The position numbers and the translations under genes were made by a program. Of a stretch of 64,000 bases of DNA, positions 8,121 through 17,655 are shown piece after piece; positions within the stretch are counted from its first letter, which is position 1, and every line of letters begins with the position of its first letter. The DNA is from Bacteroidales bacterium (GTDB taxonomy: Bacteria; Bacteroidota; Bacteroidia; Bacteroidales; Marinilabiliaceae), in assembly GCA_022768325.1 (NCBI GenBank), contig JALEMI010000034.1, positions 1 to 64,000 of the forward strand. Direction: 5' to 3'. Under the pieces are notes generated by a model. It saw only the letters and a program-made list of their open reading frames with translations. It had not been told where the DNA came from and searched no databases.

Positions 8121-9300
8121 CGTGTATTCGGAAGAAGACGACTACGGGATTATCGTCATGGCGGACTCCATCCAACTTATCTTTCTCCGCCTCGGCTACC
8201 TTGTCGCCCGTGAAGCGGAATGTCGCCCCGCTCTCCGTCTGATAGGGGTGGAATAGCGCGACGTAGTTGTCGCCAATTGAGGTCATTGGGCGATATATGG
8301 GCGGCATTTGGCAATAGTCCGCAATGGGCATTACGCCTCCCGCGACGTTTCCCGTTCGGGCGTCATAAAAACCCCTGAACATCTTAGCCCTGTCCGACCG
8401 CAACATGAAGAAGACCCCTCCCTGACAGCCTATGGCATCGCCCGCATAGTAATAGATGCCTGTGCTCTCCCTCTCAGAGTTTGGCAAAGCCGGGTCAAGA
8501 AATCTATTCGACGAATAATCAAGCACATAGCGAGCCCAAATCTCATCGTCGACAATGTAGAACAAGGTGTCGCAAAAGCTATGGCTCATGACAACACCCT
8601 CGGCCGAAGGCTGCAAACGACGCAGTCCGCGGAGCTTAGGCGTGTGGGATACGAGGGGCGCAAGATGCCTCACGAGCCGCCCCTTACGATTGATGATAAG
8701 AGCGGGACTCGCCGCCACACCAACGGGGAGGTGCGTGTTTTGGCTATTGCTGTCGCAATGGACAATGAGCATGTCCGACGACGCGGAGATAGACTGAAAA
8801 CGGAACGGGAAGGGGTCGGACCACTTGAACTCGCCATCGGCAGAATAGTGCATGACTTCGCCATCGGCGCACAGCATAATCTCACCATAACGCCCGTCGA
8901 AAGAGAAGTCGTGCGGACGCGATGTGCTATAAGGGATCTTCCGCACAAACCGTCCCACATTGTCAAATATAAAGAGGGCTTTCGGGTCAGAGATGTAGAT
9001 ATGGCTCTCGGTGACGATTACGCGGTCGGGCCTACCAATCTTTGAGGCCGACGTTGTCTGAAGCGGAACAAACTTAATATCGGAGACGAGGCTCATGAAG
9101 TCGAACTCCTCCCGCGTCATGAGTGGATTGACGTCTATTGTCTTGCACTTCTTGTCGTCGGGCACGGTCAAGACCGAAGCCGCCGGATTCATGCGCTCCA
9201 AATTCTCTTCAGAAATGCTAACTTCAGAGCCAATCGAAAAGGTGCAGGCCGCAAACAATGGTGCAGCCAAAAGGATTGTTATGTATCGGAGGAATGGCAC
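8113..9300 (-). CDS. 6-bladed beta-propeller lipoprotein
   Basis: A 395-residue protein with a lipoprotein signal (LLAAPLFAAC, Cys at about residue 19), so it is predicted to be membrane-anchored. The body contains repeated beta-hairpin units such as HIYISDPKALFIFDNVGRFVRKI, the pattern of the Bacteroidales 6-bladed beta-propeller family, usually found singly and of unknown binding partner. No catalytic motif is visible. The stop codon lies inside the 3' end of the convergent M23 gene (8-base tail overlap), with no terminator between them. Divergent spacing upstream suggests its own transcript. Confidence 0.75.
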   Translation of the reverse strand: MPFLRYITILLAAPLFAACTFSIGSEVSISEENLERMNPAASVLTVPDDKKCKTIDVNPLMTREEFDFMSLVSDIKFVPLQTTSASKIGRPDRVIVTESHIYISDPKALFIFDNVGRFVRKIPYSTSRPHDFSFDGRYGEIMLCADGEVMHYSADGEFKWSDPFPFRFQSISASSDMLIVHCDSNSQNTHLPVGVAASPALIINRKGRLVRHLAPLVSHTPKLRGLRRLQPSAEGVVMSHSFCDTLFYIVDDEIWARYVLDYSSNRFLDPALPNSERESTGIYYYAGDAIGCQGGVFFMLRSDRAKMFRGFYDARTGNVAGGVMPIADYCQMPPIYRPMTSIGDNYVALFHPYQTESGATFRFTGDKVAEAEKDKLDGVRHDDNPVVVFFRIHVN

Positions 9301-9401
9301 AATCTACTGATATAGTTAGACCTGTAACACCACGAATTTACAACCAAAATTCCACAATTGCAAATAAAAGTAAAATCTTGCCACCGCGTCGTTATTTGAA
9401 A

Positions 9402-10637
9402 TTAACAATCGTCGGTCGGGAGCAGCTTCTTTGGCGTCACGCCCATCTCTCTCAGTTTGTCGGTCATTTTCACCACGCTGCCCTTGCCGCTGCTCAGCTG
9501 ATTCTCGCCCTTTTCCACGGTTGCCGTAAGGGTCGCAAGGTTCTTGCGCAGCGTGGCGTAGGTCTCTGTCAGGTTGACCACTTTATCATATAGGCCCGCC
9601 GCCTGCTTGACAATCTTGTCAAGATTCTTGTCGCGCCTGTCATATTGCCACAGGTTGTACGCCAATTGAAGAGCCATGAGCAACGACGACGGCGCGACAA
9701 TGATGACCTTCCGCGCGTAGGCTTGGCGGCTGAGGTCGGGCTTGCGGCGCATGGCGGCAATATAGCCGCTCTCGTTGGGCACGAACATCAAGACGAACCC
9801 TATGGCATCGCTCACTACGGCGGAATAGTCCTTGTCCGCCAATTCGTTAACGTGCTTCTCAACGCTCTTGACGTGCTGGTCGAGCAGTGCGTCCTGCTCG
9901 GCAGGGTTAACGGTCTGCATGGCGGCGGCGTAGGCCGTGAGCGATACTTTCGAGTCGATGACTACGCTCCGCCCCTCGGGAAATCGGACAATTGCGTCGG
10001 GGCGCAGGTTTGCGCCGTTGTCGTCCTTCACGTTCTCTTGCAAGAAATACTCTTCGTCCTTCCGCAATCCGCTCGTTTCGAGCACTTTCTCCAGAATCAT
10101 CTCGCCCCAGTCGCCCTGTGCCTTGCTGTCGCCTTTCAGGGCGCGGGCCAATGCGTTGGCGTCGTTGCCAATTTGGGTGGTCTTCTCGGTTATTGCCTTC
10201 ACGGCGTTCTCTTGCTGTTGGGCAAAGAGGCGGAGCGCGTTGTCGAAGGTGTCGCGAATCTTGGTGCCACGCACTTCGTCGGCCGCCTTACGCTCTTCGA
10301 GCGATTTACGGAGAGCCTCAAACTGCTCTCGGACGGGCGTCATGATGTTGCTAATCTGTTGGCTATTGGACTCTTGCAACGTTCGCCGGCCTTTGTCGGC
10401 AAGTTCGGCGGAGGCTTTAGACAATTGGGCGGTCAGGGCATCCAGGCGCGATTGACACAGCTGCTCAGCCTCTTTCCGCAGTTCGACTTCGTGGGCTTGC
10501 GCCTGAGCGGCAAGCTCTTTCTGTTGGGATATTTGCGCTCGGAGTGTTGCCGATTCGGACTTTAGCCCCGACATATAAAATATGAGTATCGCGGAGGCTA
10601 TGGCGGCACCGAGTAGAAAAGCGAGGAATAGGTCCAT
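9402..10637 (-). CDS. rmuC: DNA recombination protein RmuC
   Basis: Members of this family limit DNA rearrangement at inverted repeats; a nuclease-like core is predicted. The 411-residue protein starts with a membrane helix (LFLAFLLGAAIASAILIFYM), continues with a long coiled coil rich in Ala, Gln and Glu (about residues 25-170), and then the conserved core with KGDSKAQGDWGEMILEKVLE, RPDAIVRFPEGRSVVIDSK and FVPNESGY. These are hallmark RmuC blocks. A putative -7 box lies about 40 bases upstream on the minus strand. Confidence 0.94.
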   Translation of the reverse strand: MDLFLAFLLGAAIASAILIFYMSGLKSESATLRAQISQQKELAAQAQAHEVELRKEAEQLCQSRLDALTAQLSKASAELADKGRRTLQESNSQQISNIMTPVREQFEALRKSLEERKAADEVRGTKIRDTFDNALRLFAQQQENAVKAITEKTTQIGNDANALARALKGDSKAQGDWGEMILEKVLETSGLRKDEEYFLQENVKDDNGANLRPDAIVRFPEGRSVVIDSKVSLTAYAAAMQTVNPAEQDALLDQHVKSVEKHVNELADKDYSAVVSDAIGFVLMFVPNESGYIAAMRRKPDLSRQAYARKVIIVAPSSLLMALQLAYNLWQYDRRDKNLDKIVKQAAGLYDKVVNLTETYATLRKNLATLTATVEKGENQLSSGKGSVVKMTDKLREMGVTPKKLLPTDDC

Positions 10638-10675
10638 TACCCTTGACTTCTAAGAAAAATGTATAATTTTGAAAT

Positions 10676-10683
10676 CAAATATA
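10676..10683 (-). promoter_or_regulatory. Putative -7 box (TATATTTG) for rmuC
   Basis: Minus-strand match to TAnnTTTG, 39 bases before the rmuC start codon, in the divergent A/T-rich gap between rmuC and the PUL regulator. Confidence 0.45.
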
Positions 10684-10781
10684 ATGATTTTTAAGACTAA
10701 AGGGAAAGGCTTTCACTTTTGACAGGCACAAAAAACAGCAGCGGACCTCTTTCACAAAACATCACTTCACAACCACAAGGC

Positions 10782-12482
10782 ATGACCATCAGACAAGGCA
10801 TCGTAGCTTTAGCAATTTTCTATATATCAACACTTTGCGCAGAGACATCGGGACAAGAGTTAGCCTTGTCTGACGCCACCCTAAGAGTTCTGCAAGAACT
10901 GGACTCAACAATAGCCAAGGCCCCGTTCTTTGTCAACGAAAAGGAGGACCGACTTACCCTATTGAAAAAAGGACACTCCAGACGCTCCGACAAACAACGC
11001 CTGCTCATAAACGACGAGCTCTACGAGGAGTACAAGGTCTACGACTCCGACTCCGCCCTCAAGTACGTAGACGACAACATCGCCATTGCCAATAACATTG
11101 GCGACAATGCCTCTTTCATCGACAACAAGATACGCCAATCGTTCATCATGTCGACCAAAGGCCTCATGAAAGAGGCCTTCGAAGCCCTCAACGAGGTGAA
11201 ACTGCGCAATATGTCCTCTGCGCAAAAGGCCGAGTACTTCGCTCAGGTGATGTACGCCTACTCCAGAGAAAGCAGCGACACGAAAATAAACTTGCACGAA
11301 CAGGAGGCGAGCAACGACTCCGTGATGAAATACATTGCGCCGGACGCCCCTCTCTACACATGGTACCTGGGATGTGACAAGATGTGCAAAGGGGAGGACT
11401 TGGCGACGGTCGAGCTGTTGTTAGACTCAATTGTCGCCCACCCGGCCGACAGCCGCGAGTATGCCATGCACGCCTACCTCCTTGCCCAAACAAGAGAAGC
11501 GCATGGCGACACCGACGGCTACATCCGAAACCTCGCCCGCTCGGGCATTGCCGATGTCAAGTCTTGCAACAAAGACGTCGCGTCAATTGAGGAGCTGGGT
11601 ATGTGGATGAACAACCATGGCCACGTAGACAAGGCCTTTGTCTACCTCAACTATTGTTTCGAGATTGCCCAGCAATACAACAACCGGGTGAGGGTCTTAA
11701 ACATCTCGCGGACGCTCAACGGCATCCGCCAATACTACATGGAGCAAAACGAGCAGAAGGAGCATAGGCTAAACACCTACATGGCAAGTCTGGCCATTAC
11801 GGCCCTGTGCCTCATTGTCGTCATCTTCCTCCTGATGATGCAGTTCCGTAAGGTTAAGACATCCCGAAAGTCGCTCGCCAAAGCCAATGAGCAACTGACC
11901 GAAAGCCTCGACAAGCTGTCGCAAAAGAGCCGCGAGGTTGCCGAGGCATTAGAGGAGCTGAAAGCCACCAACGCCCAAATCCAACAGCGAAACGAGGAGC
12001 TGAAGGAGTCTAACTACCTGAAGGAGGAGTACATAGGCTGCGCCTTCAACCTCTGCAACAGCTACCTGAAGAAACTCGACGACTACCGCCTCTCCATAAA
12101 CCGCAAGCTCAAAGTGGGGCAGACGCAAGAGGTTGTCAAGATGACGTCGAGCTCCCAAATGATAGAGGACGAGCTGAAAGACTTCCTCCACGAGTTCGAC
12201 ACCTTCTTCCTTAATATGTACCCAACGTTTGTGAGCGACTTCAATAAGCTGCTCCTGCCCGAAGAGCAAATAATACCCCGCAGCGACGAGAAGCTCAACA
12301 CCACCCTCCGCATCTACGCCCTCATCCGCCTCGGCATCAACGATAGCATCAAAATCGCAAGTTTCCTCCACTGCTCACCACAGACCATTTACAACAACCG
12401 CCTCAAGACCCGCAACAAGGCGATAATCCCCAAGGAGGAGTTCGCCGAAGCGGTCAAGAACCTGAGCAAGATGAGCGTGTAG
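10782..12482 (+). CDS. Membrane-spanning DUF6377-type transcriptional regulator of the adjacent PUL
   Basis: A 566-residue protein of a Bacteroidales regulator type often found beside susCD pairs. Order: N-terminal signal/anchor (TIRQGIVALAIFYISTLC); a periplasmic alpha-helical repeat region to about residue 330, TPR-like; one transmembrane helix (ASLAITALCLIVVIFLLMM); a coiled coil with repeated KLSQKSREVAEALEELKATN-type heptads; and a cytosolic C-terminal domain ending in a helix-turn-helix-like segment (DSIKIASFLHCSPQTIYNNR). Inference: the outer part senses the glycan or SusCD state and the inner part activates the downstream operon. I chose ATG 10782 over an upstream TTG because it begins exactly at the signal segment. 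A terminator follows the stop. Confidence 0.8.
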   Translation: MTIRQGIVALAIFYISTLCAETSGQELALSDATLRVLQELDSTIAKAPFFVNEKEDRLTLLKKGHSRRSDKQRLLINDELYEEYKVYDSDSALKYVDDNIAIANNIGDNASFIDNKIRQSFIMSTKGLMKEAFEALNEVKLRNMSSAQKAEYFAQVMYAYSRESSDTKINLHEQEASNDSVMKYIAPDAPLYTWYLGCDKMCKGEDLATVELLLDSIVAHPADSREYAMHAYLLAQTREAHGDTDGYIRNLARSGIADVKSCNKDVASIEELGMWMNNHGHVDKAFVYLNYCFEIAQQYNNRVRVLNISRTLNGIRQYYMEQNEQKEHRLNTYMASLAITALCLIVVIFLLMMQFRKVKTSRKSLAKANEQLTESLDKLSQKSREVAEALEELKATNAQIQQRNEELKESNYLKEEYIGCAFNLCNSYLKKLDDYRLSINRKLKVGQTQEVVKMTSSSQMIEDELKDFLHEFDTFFLNMYPTFVSDFNKLLLPEEQIIPRSDEKLNTTLRIYALIRLGINDSIKIASFLHCSPQTIYNNRLKTRNKAIIPKEEFAEAVKNLSKMSV

Positions 12483-12513
12483 CGTCAAGAAGCGCCATAT
12501 AAACAGTTCCACA

Positions 12514-12547
12514 AAAGGTCGGCCTCCATAAGCCGGCCTTTCTCTTT
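12514..12547 (+). terminator. Rho-independent terminator after the PUL regulator
   Basis: Stem 12514-12523 pairs with 12532-12541 (one G-U), 8-base loop, then TCTCTTTT. The rest of the 356-base gap to susC (12483-12838) holds no gene; I could not find a clear -7/-33 promoter in it, although the operon promoter must lie there. Confidence 0.75.
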
Positions 12548-12838
12548 TGAGCGTCTCCCCCGCTTTGCCGGCTTCAATTCTCCGCCCCCAAAGCCGCCCA
12601 AAGCCCCATTCCCACCTTTAATTTTAGCATTTGAAGGTCAAAAATAATAAACCACAGGCTCTTGAAACTCTCACAACCGTTTACCAACGAACACTAAGAA
12701 CAGTCTAATTATCAGCCTATTACAATCTCAACATCTTACCTCAACCACTTACCACGCACACGCCGTCATGTTAAAAAGGCTGAACTTAGCGTCAACGAAA
12801 ATGAAGTAGAACAACTCTACTCTAAACAGCGAATCTCT

Positions 12839-15800
12839 ATGAACAGAAAAATGAAACAAAGTTCGGCAAGAAGAGCTTTAGCCTCTTTAGCCATGTTTCT
12901 TTTGATGTCTGTCGTCTCGTGGGCGCAGAATATTACCATCAAGGGAAACGTCAAAGACCAGACTGGTGAGCCCGTCATCGGGGCAAGCGTCATCATCAGC
13001 GGCACAACAGTCGGCACCGTGACCGACATCGACGGCAACTTCGTCTTGCAAAACGTCGCCATGGGTGCCGATGTGGAGGTCTCGTTCATCGGCTACACCA
13101 AAGAGGTGGTGAAAGTCGAGTCCGAAGTCCTCAACGTCATTCTCAGTGACGACACCGAGACCCTCGAAGATGTCGTCGTCATCGGCTACGGCGTTCAGAA
13201 GAAATCTGTCGTAACGGCCTCCATCGCCAAGGTCAGCTCAGACGACCTCGAAGGCAAGACACGCCTCCGCGCCGACGACGCCCTCAAGGGCATGGCCGCC
13301 GGTGTCAATGTCACCTCGTCGTCGGGTCAGCCTGGCTCCAGCTCCATGATCCGCATCCGCGGTGTCGGCACAATCAACAACTCCGACCCCCTCTACATCA
13401 TCGACGGCATGCCGACCGACCAGAGCGGCATGGAGTCAGTCAACCCTGCCGACATCGAGTCCATGGAGGTCCTCAAAGACGCCGCCTCGGGCGCAATCTA
13501 CGGTGCCCGCGCCGCCAATGGCGTCATCCTCGTCACTACAAAGAAGGGCAAGAGCGGCAAGGCGCAGATTAACTACAACTTCTCCTACGGATGGCAGAGC
13601 GCATGGAAGAAGCGCGACGTGACGGGCGCCACCGACTACGCCGTCCTCATGAACGAGAAGTTCCTCAACGGCGGACAGGCTCTCCCCAAGGACATGGCCT
13701 ACCTCGCCGACCCCTCCAACATCATCGACGCCAATGGCAACAAGGTCGAAGGCTTTGGCACCGACTGGCAGGAGCTGCTCTTCAACGACGGCGCGCCTAT
13801 CATGCAGCACGACGTCTCAATCAGCGGCGCCACGGAGAAGGTTAACTACTATCTCTCAATGGGTTACTTCTCCCAAGAGGGTATCGTAGGCGGCAACTAT
13901 GACCAGTCCAACTACGACCGCTTCACGCTCCGCTCCAACAACCAGTTCAACCTGATTGACGACAGCGAAGAGCGCACCTTCCTCAACAAGCTCGATATGC
14001 ATGCCAACATCTCCTATATGCGTGTCCACAGCACAGGTATCGATGCCAACTCCACATGGGGCTCACCTCTTGGCTCCGCCCTCTATCTCGCGCCAACGCT
14101 CCCCGTCACCCTCAAAGGTAAGGCTGGCCAGGACATGATCGACGCGTACCCAATGTACGACCTTTACAAGGATGCCAACGGCGACCCCTACACCATCCCG
14201 AGCTACATCGGCTCCTACAACGAGCAGAACAACCCAATTGCAATGATGCAGGGCAACCCCACAAAGAACTGGTCGCAAAAGTTCATGCCCAAGTTCTCCT
14301 TCGACCTCCAGATCTGGGACAACATCAAGTACCACTTCACGTGGAGCGCCGAGCAGTCCTTCTGGGGCAATCAGAGCGCTACGCTCCAGAAGTACTACCT
14401 CTCGGGCAACAACAACAGCGACCACACTCAGGCCGGCTCCTACAAGGGCAACAACACCCGTTGGCAAACTGAGAACACCATCACCTTCGACAAGACCCTC
14501 GACAGGCACACCTTCGGCATCGTCCTCGGTCAGTCCGCCACCAAGTTCTACGGCGACGACCTCTCCGGCTCCCACTGGAATCTTGTCAACACCGAGAAGC
14601 CATACATCAACTACACCACAGGCGGCGAATATGGCACCACGGTCAACGAGGATGGCCTCATCACTGGCGTGACGAGCTACGTGGGCGTCAGCGGCGGCCC
14701 ATACGTCGAGCATCGCCTCACCTCGCTCTTCGGCCGCGTCAGCTACAACTTCGACGAGCGATACATGGCTCAGGTCACGGTTCGTCGTGACGGCTCCAGC
14801 CGATTCGGCTCCAACAACAAGTACGGCACCTTCCCCTCCGTCTCCATCGGTTGGAACATCACGAACGAGGACTTCATGGAGAACACTCAAGATTGGCTCA
14901 CCAACCTTAAGCTCCGCGCCTCGTGGGGTAAGAACGGTAACGACAACATCGGCGACTTCGCTTACACCACCAACACCACCACGGGCGGCACCAGCAACTA
15001 CCACCTCGGCCAGACGCAGTCCATCTACTACGGCTCGAAGGCCAACCGCCTCGCCAATGCCGACCTCAAGTGGGAGGAGAGCGAGCAAACCGACATCGGT
15101 CTCGACTTCGGCTTCTTCAAGAACGCCCTCACCTTCACCGTCGACTACTTCATCAAGAAGACCAACGGCATGATTATCGAGATGCCAATCCCATCTTACG
15201 TCGGTGAGGCCAAGCCTCTTGCCAATGTTGGCGACATGGAGAACTCGGGCGTTGAGTTCGAACTCGGCTACAAATGGAGCGCAGGCTCCGCCAACTTCGC
15301 CGTCAAGGCCAATGCCTCCTACCTCCACAACGAGCTTAAGAACCTCGGCAACGACACGGGCTTCCTCAATTGGGGCATCAACCAATTCTCCGATGGCGGC
15401 ACTCGCGCCGAGAACGGACAGCCCTTCCCCTTCTTCTACGGCTACAAGACCCTCGGCGTGTTCCAAAACATGAAGCAGATTCAGGACTACACCGCGGCCG
15501 ACGGCACCATGATTATGCCCGATGCCACCCCTGGCGACCTCATCATGGCCGACATCAATGGCGACGGCAAAATCACCTCCGACGACCGCACCAAGATTGG
15601 CAAAGGAACTCCTGATTGGAACTTCGGCTTCAACCTCAGCGCCGACTGGAATGGCATCGACCTCAGCATCTTCCTCCAAGGCGTGGCCGGAGTGGACATC
15701 TTCGACGCCACATATCGCCAAGACATCGCCTCGGGCAACTACCCGACATGGATTCTCGACCGCTGGACGGGCGAGGGCACCTCAAACAAAGTGCCTATCC

Positions 15801-16090
15801 TCAAGCAGGGCGACAGCAAGAACTGGGTCTGCAGCGACCTCTACATACAAGACGGCTCATACCTCCGAATCAAGAACCTCCAGCTCGGCTACACCCTCCC
15901 CCGCTCCATCACCCAGAAGGCTCACATCAGCCGCCTCCGCATCTTCGGTATGGCTGAGAACCTCGTGACATGGACCAAATACTGGGGCTTCGACCCGGAA
16001 ATCGGTACTGACGGCACCTCGCTCGGCGTTGACTACGGTGTCTATCCGCAAGCCCGCACTTTCACCGTCGGTGTCAACCTCTCCCTGTAA
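12839..16090 (+). CDS. susC: SusC/RagA-family TonB-linked outer membrane transporter
   Basis: Outer-membrane TonB-dependent barrel that imports oligosaccharides together with SusD. Length 1083 residues is typical. Signal peptide to about residue 30 (ending SVVSWAQ), then a carboxypeptidase-regulatory-like domain (IKGNVKDQTGEPVIGASV...GTVTDIDGNF), the SusC signature DVVVIGYGVQKK at about residues 113-124, a plug with IRIRGVGTINNSDPLYIIDG, and the 22-strand barrel ending in an aromatic-rich terminus (FTVGVNLSL). First structural gene of the PUL; susD follows after 35 bases. Confidence 0.96.
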   Translation: MNRKMKQSSARRALASLAMFLLMSVVSWAQNITIKGNVKDQTGEPVIGASVIISGTTVGTVTDIDGNFVLQNVAMGADVEVSFIGYTKEVVKVESEVLNVILSDDTETLEDVVVIGYGVQKKSVVTASIAKVSSDDLEGKTRLRADDALKGMAAGVNVTSSSGQPGSSSMIRIRGVGTINNSDPLYIIDGMPTDQSGMESVNPADIESMEVLKDAASGAIYGARAANGVILVTTKKGKSGKAQINYNFSYGWQSAWKKRDVTGATDYAVLMNEKFLNGGQALPKDMAYLADPSNIIDANGNKVEGFGTDWQELLFNDGAPIMQHDVSISGATEKVNYYLSMGYFSQEGIVGGNYDQSNYDRFTLRSNNQFNLIDDSEERTFLNKLDMHANISYMRVHSTGIDANSTWGSPLGSALYLAPTLPVTLKGKAGQDMIDAYPMYDLYKDANGDPYTIPSYIGSYNEQNNPIAMMQGNPTKNWSQKFMPKFSFDLQIWDNIKYHFTWSAEQSFWGNQSATLQKYYLSGNNNSDHTQAGSYKGNNTRWQTENTITFDKTLDRHTFGIVLGQSATKFYGDDLSGSHWNLVNTEKPYINYTTGGEYGTTVNEDGLITGVTSYVGVSGGPYVEHRLTSLFGRVSYNFDERYMAQVTVRRDGSSRFGSNNKYGTFPSVSIGWNITNEDFMENTQDWLTNLKLRASWGKNGNDNIGDFAYTTNTTTGGTSNYHLGQTQSIYYGSKANRLANADLKWEESEQTDIGLDFGFFKNALTFTVDYFIKKTNGMIIEMPIPSYVGEAKPLANVGDMENSGVEFELGYKWSAGSANFAVKANASYLHNELKNLGNDTGFLNWGINQFSDGGTRAENGQPFPFFYGYKTLGVFQNMKQIQDYTAADGTMIMPDATPGDLIMADINGDGKITSDDRTKIGKGTPDWNFGFNLSADWNGIDLSIFLQGVAGVDIFDATYRQDIASGNYPTWILDRWTGEGTSNKVPILKQGDSKNWVCSDLYIQDGSYLRIKNLQLGYTLPRSITQKAHISRLRIFGMAENLVTWTKYWGFDPEIGTDGTSLGVDYGVYPQARTFTVGVNLSL

Positions 16091-16125
16091 TCATCTCAGG
16101 ATAACGGATTTCAACGAATACAATT

Positions 16126-17634
16126 ATGAAAAAGCATATATCGACCTACGCCAGCCTCGTCATGGCTTCCATGGCGTTGGCATCTTGCAGCGACGATTTC
16201 CTCGACGTGACCAACCCTACGGGCGAGCCTCTTGAGGAATACTATACCACCAACGAGAGGCTCGAAGAGGCGCTCATGTCCGCCTACTCGCCTCTCCACT
16301 GGCCCGACTGGGACGGAACGGCCTACAACGACCTCACCGTCGATGCCGAACTCCTCGGCGACGACTTCTTCCCCGGAGGCAGCTCCAGCACCGACAACCA
16401 GCACTGGCACATGCTCTTCAACTACGAGGCCAACGGCAACAACACCCTCGCCACCCTCTGGACCGACTTCTACTCCGGCATCAAGCGTTGCAACGACGTC
16501 ATTGAGTATTGCTCTTGGGGCGGCGGGACGGAAGAGTACCGCATCAAATGCACCATCCAGGCACGGCTGCTCCGCGTCTACTACTACAACATCCTTTGGC
16601 ACTACTACGGCAACGTGCCCTTCTACCTGGAGAACCTCACCCTCCCCTACACCGCGCCGCAGATGGCTGCCGACGACATCTACAACCAGCTCCTCCCCGA
16701 GCTTGAGGCAATCATCGACGCCAACATCCTCCCCATGAGGTGGCCCAACTCCGAGGCTGGCCGCGTATCCCAGGCTTTCGCCTATATGCTCTACGCCGAG
16801 ATGGTCATGTACCAAAACGACACGCAACGTTACGCCAAGGCTCTCGACTTCATGAAGAAAATTGCCTCCTCGGGCGACTACAGCCTCAACCCCGACTATG
16901 CCGCAATTTGGGAAGAGTCCGGCGAGTGGTGCTCTGAGTCAATCTTCGAGATTAACTATGACGACAACGGATGCCAACGCGACTGGGGCACGTCAATGTT
17001 CGTAGGCGGCAGCGTCCTCCCGACGCTCATCTCGCCCAACGGCTACAACGGCGACGACTGGAGCGGCCTCGACGGATGGGGCTTCCTCCCCATGCGCGTC
17101 AGGACCTACGAGATGTTTGAAGAGGGCGACGTGCGTCGCGACGCAACCTGCTGGGACCTCCGCGGCGAGTCTTACACCGAGCGTTACCAAGACACCCACA
17201 TCTGGCTCAAAAAGTATCGCCCGACCAACGACAACTGCAAGGACTGCGGCACCTCTAAAAACCTCAACTACAACAACAATAAGCGCATCTACCGCTTCGC
17301 CGAGACGCTCCTCAACATTGCCGAGCTTACTCTCGCCACGGGCGGCAACACGGGCGAGGCCCTCAACAACCTCAATCAGGTTCGCGTCCGCGCCGGCCTC
17401 AATGGCTACACCGAGTGCACCATCGACAACATCCTCAACGAGCGTCACCTCGAGTTCTGCGGCGAAGGCAAGCGTTACTTCGACCTCGTCCGCACGGGCT
17501 ACGCCTCCACGGTCCTCGTACCCTACGCCGAGGAGCACGGCCGCACCAACACTTGGACGCCCAGCAAGAAGTACATCCCTCTCGCGCAGTCTGAGCTCGA
17601 TGCCGACCCGACCCTTAAGCAAAACGATTATTAA
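16126..17634 (+). CDS. susD: SusD/RagB-family surface glycan-binding lipoprotein
   Basis: Cell-surface lid of the SusCD importer. Lipoprotein signal with Cys at about residue 21 (MASMALASC), followed by the acidic SDDFLD lipoprotein-export-like stretch. The SusD fold is recognisable from N-terminal NERLEEALMSAYSPL, the TPR-like helices containing IKCTIQARLLRVYYYN, and the C-terminal ILNERHLEFCGEGKRYFDLVR block. Length of 502 residues is normal. Tryptophans and tyrosines that stack sugars cannot be assigned by eye. Lies between susC and a surface lipoprotein gene in the same operon. Confidence 0.96.
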   Translation: MKKHISTYASLVMASMALASCSDDFLDVTNPTGEPLEEYYTTNERLEEALMSAYSPLHWPDWDGTAYNDLTVDAELLGDDFFPGGSSSTDNQHWHMLFNYEANGNNTLATLWTDFYSGIKRCNDVIEYCSWGGGTEEYRIKCTIQARLLRVYYYNILWHYYGNVPFYLENLTLPYTAPQMAADDIYNQLLPELEAIIDANILPMRWPNSEAGRVSQAFAYMLYAEMVMYQNDTQRYAKALDFMKKIASSGDYSLNPDYAAIWEESGEWCSESIFEINYDDNGCQRDWGTSMFVGGSVLPTLISPNGYNGDDWSGLDGWGFLPMRVRTYEMFEEGDVRRDATCWDLRGESYTERYQDTHIWLKKYRPTNDNCKDCGTSKNLNYNNNKRIYRFAETLLNIAELTLATGGNTGEALNNLNQVRVRAGLNGYTECTIDNILNERHLEFCGEGKRYFDLVRTGYASTVLVPYAEEHGRTNTWTPSKKYIPLAQSELDADPTLKQNDY

Positions 17635-17655
17635 CCATAATTGTAAATTAGCGTC

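Noticed and set aside
14063..15721. Long open frame of 552 codons on the minus strand inside susC
   Set aside because: The composition (Val, Glu, Ala, Gly-rich) is the mirror of a C-biased third codon position on the other strand; susC is certain. The same reasoning removes the long minus-strand frames inside asnB, the sulfatase-fold gene and ftsZ-region genes.
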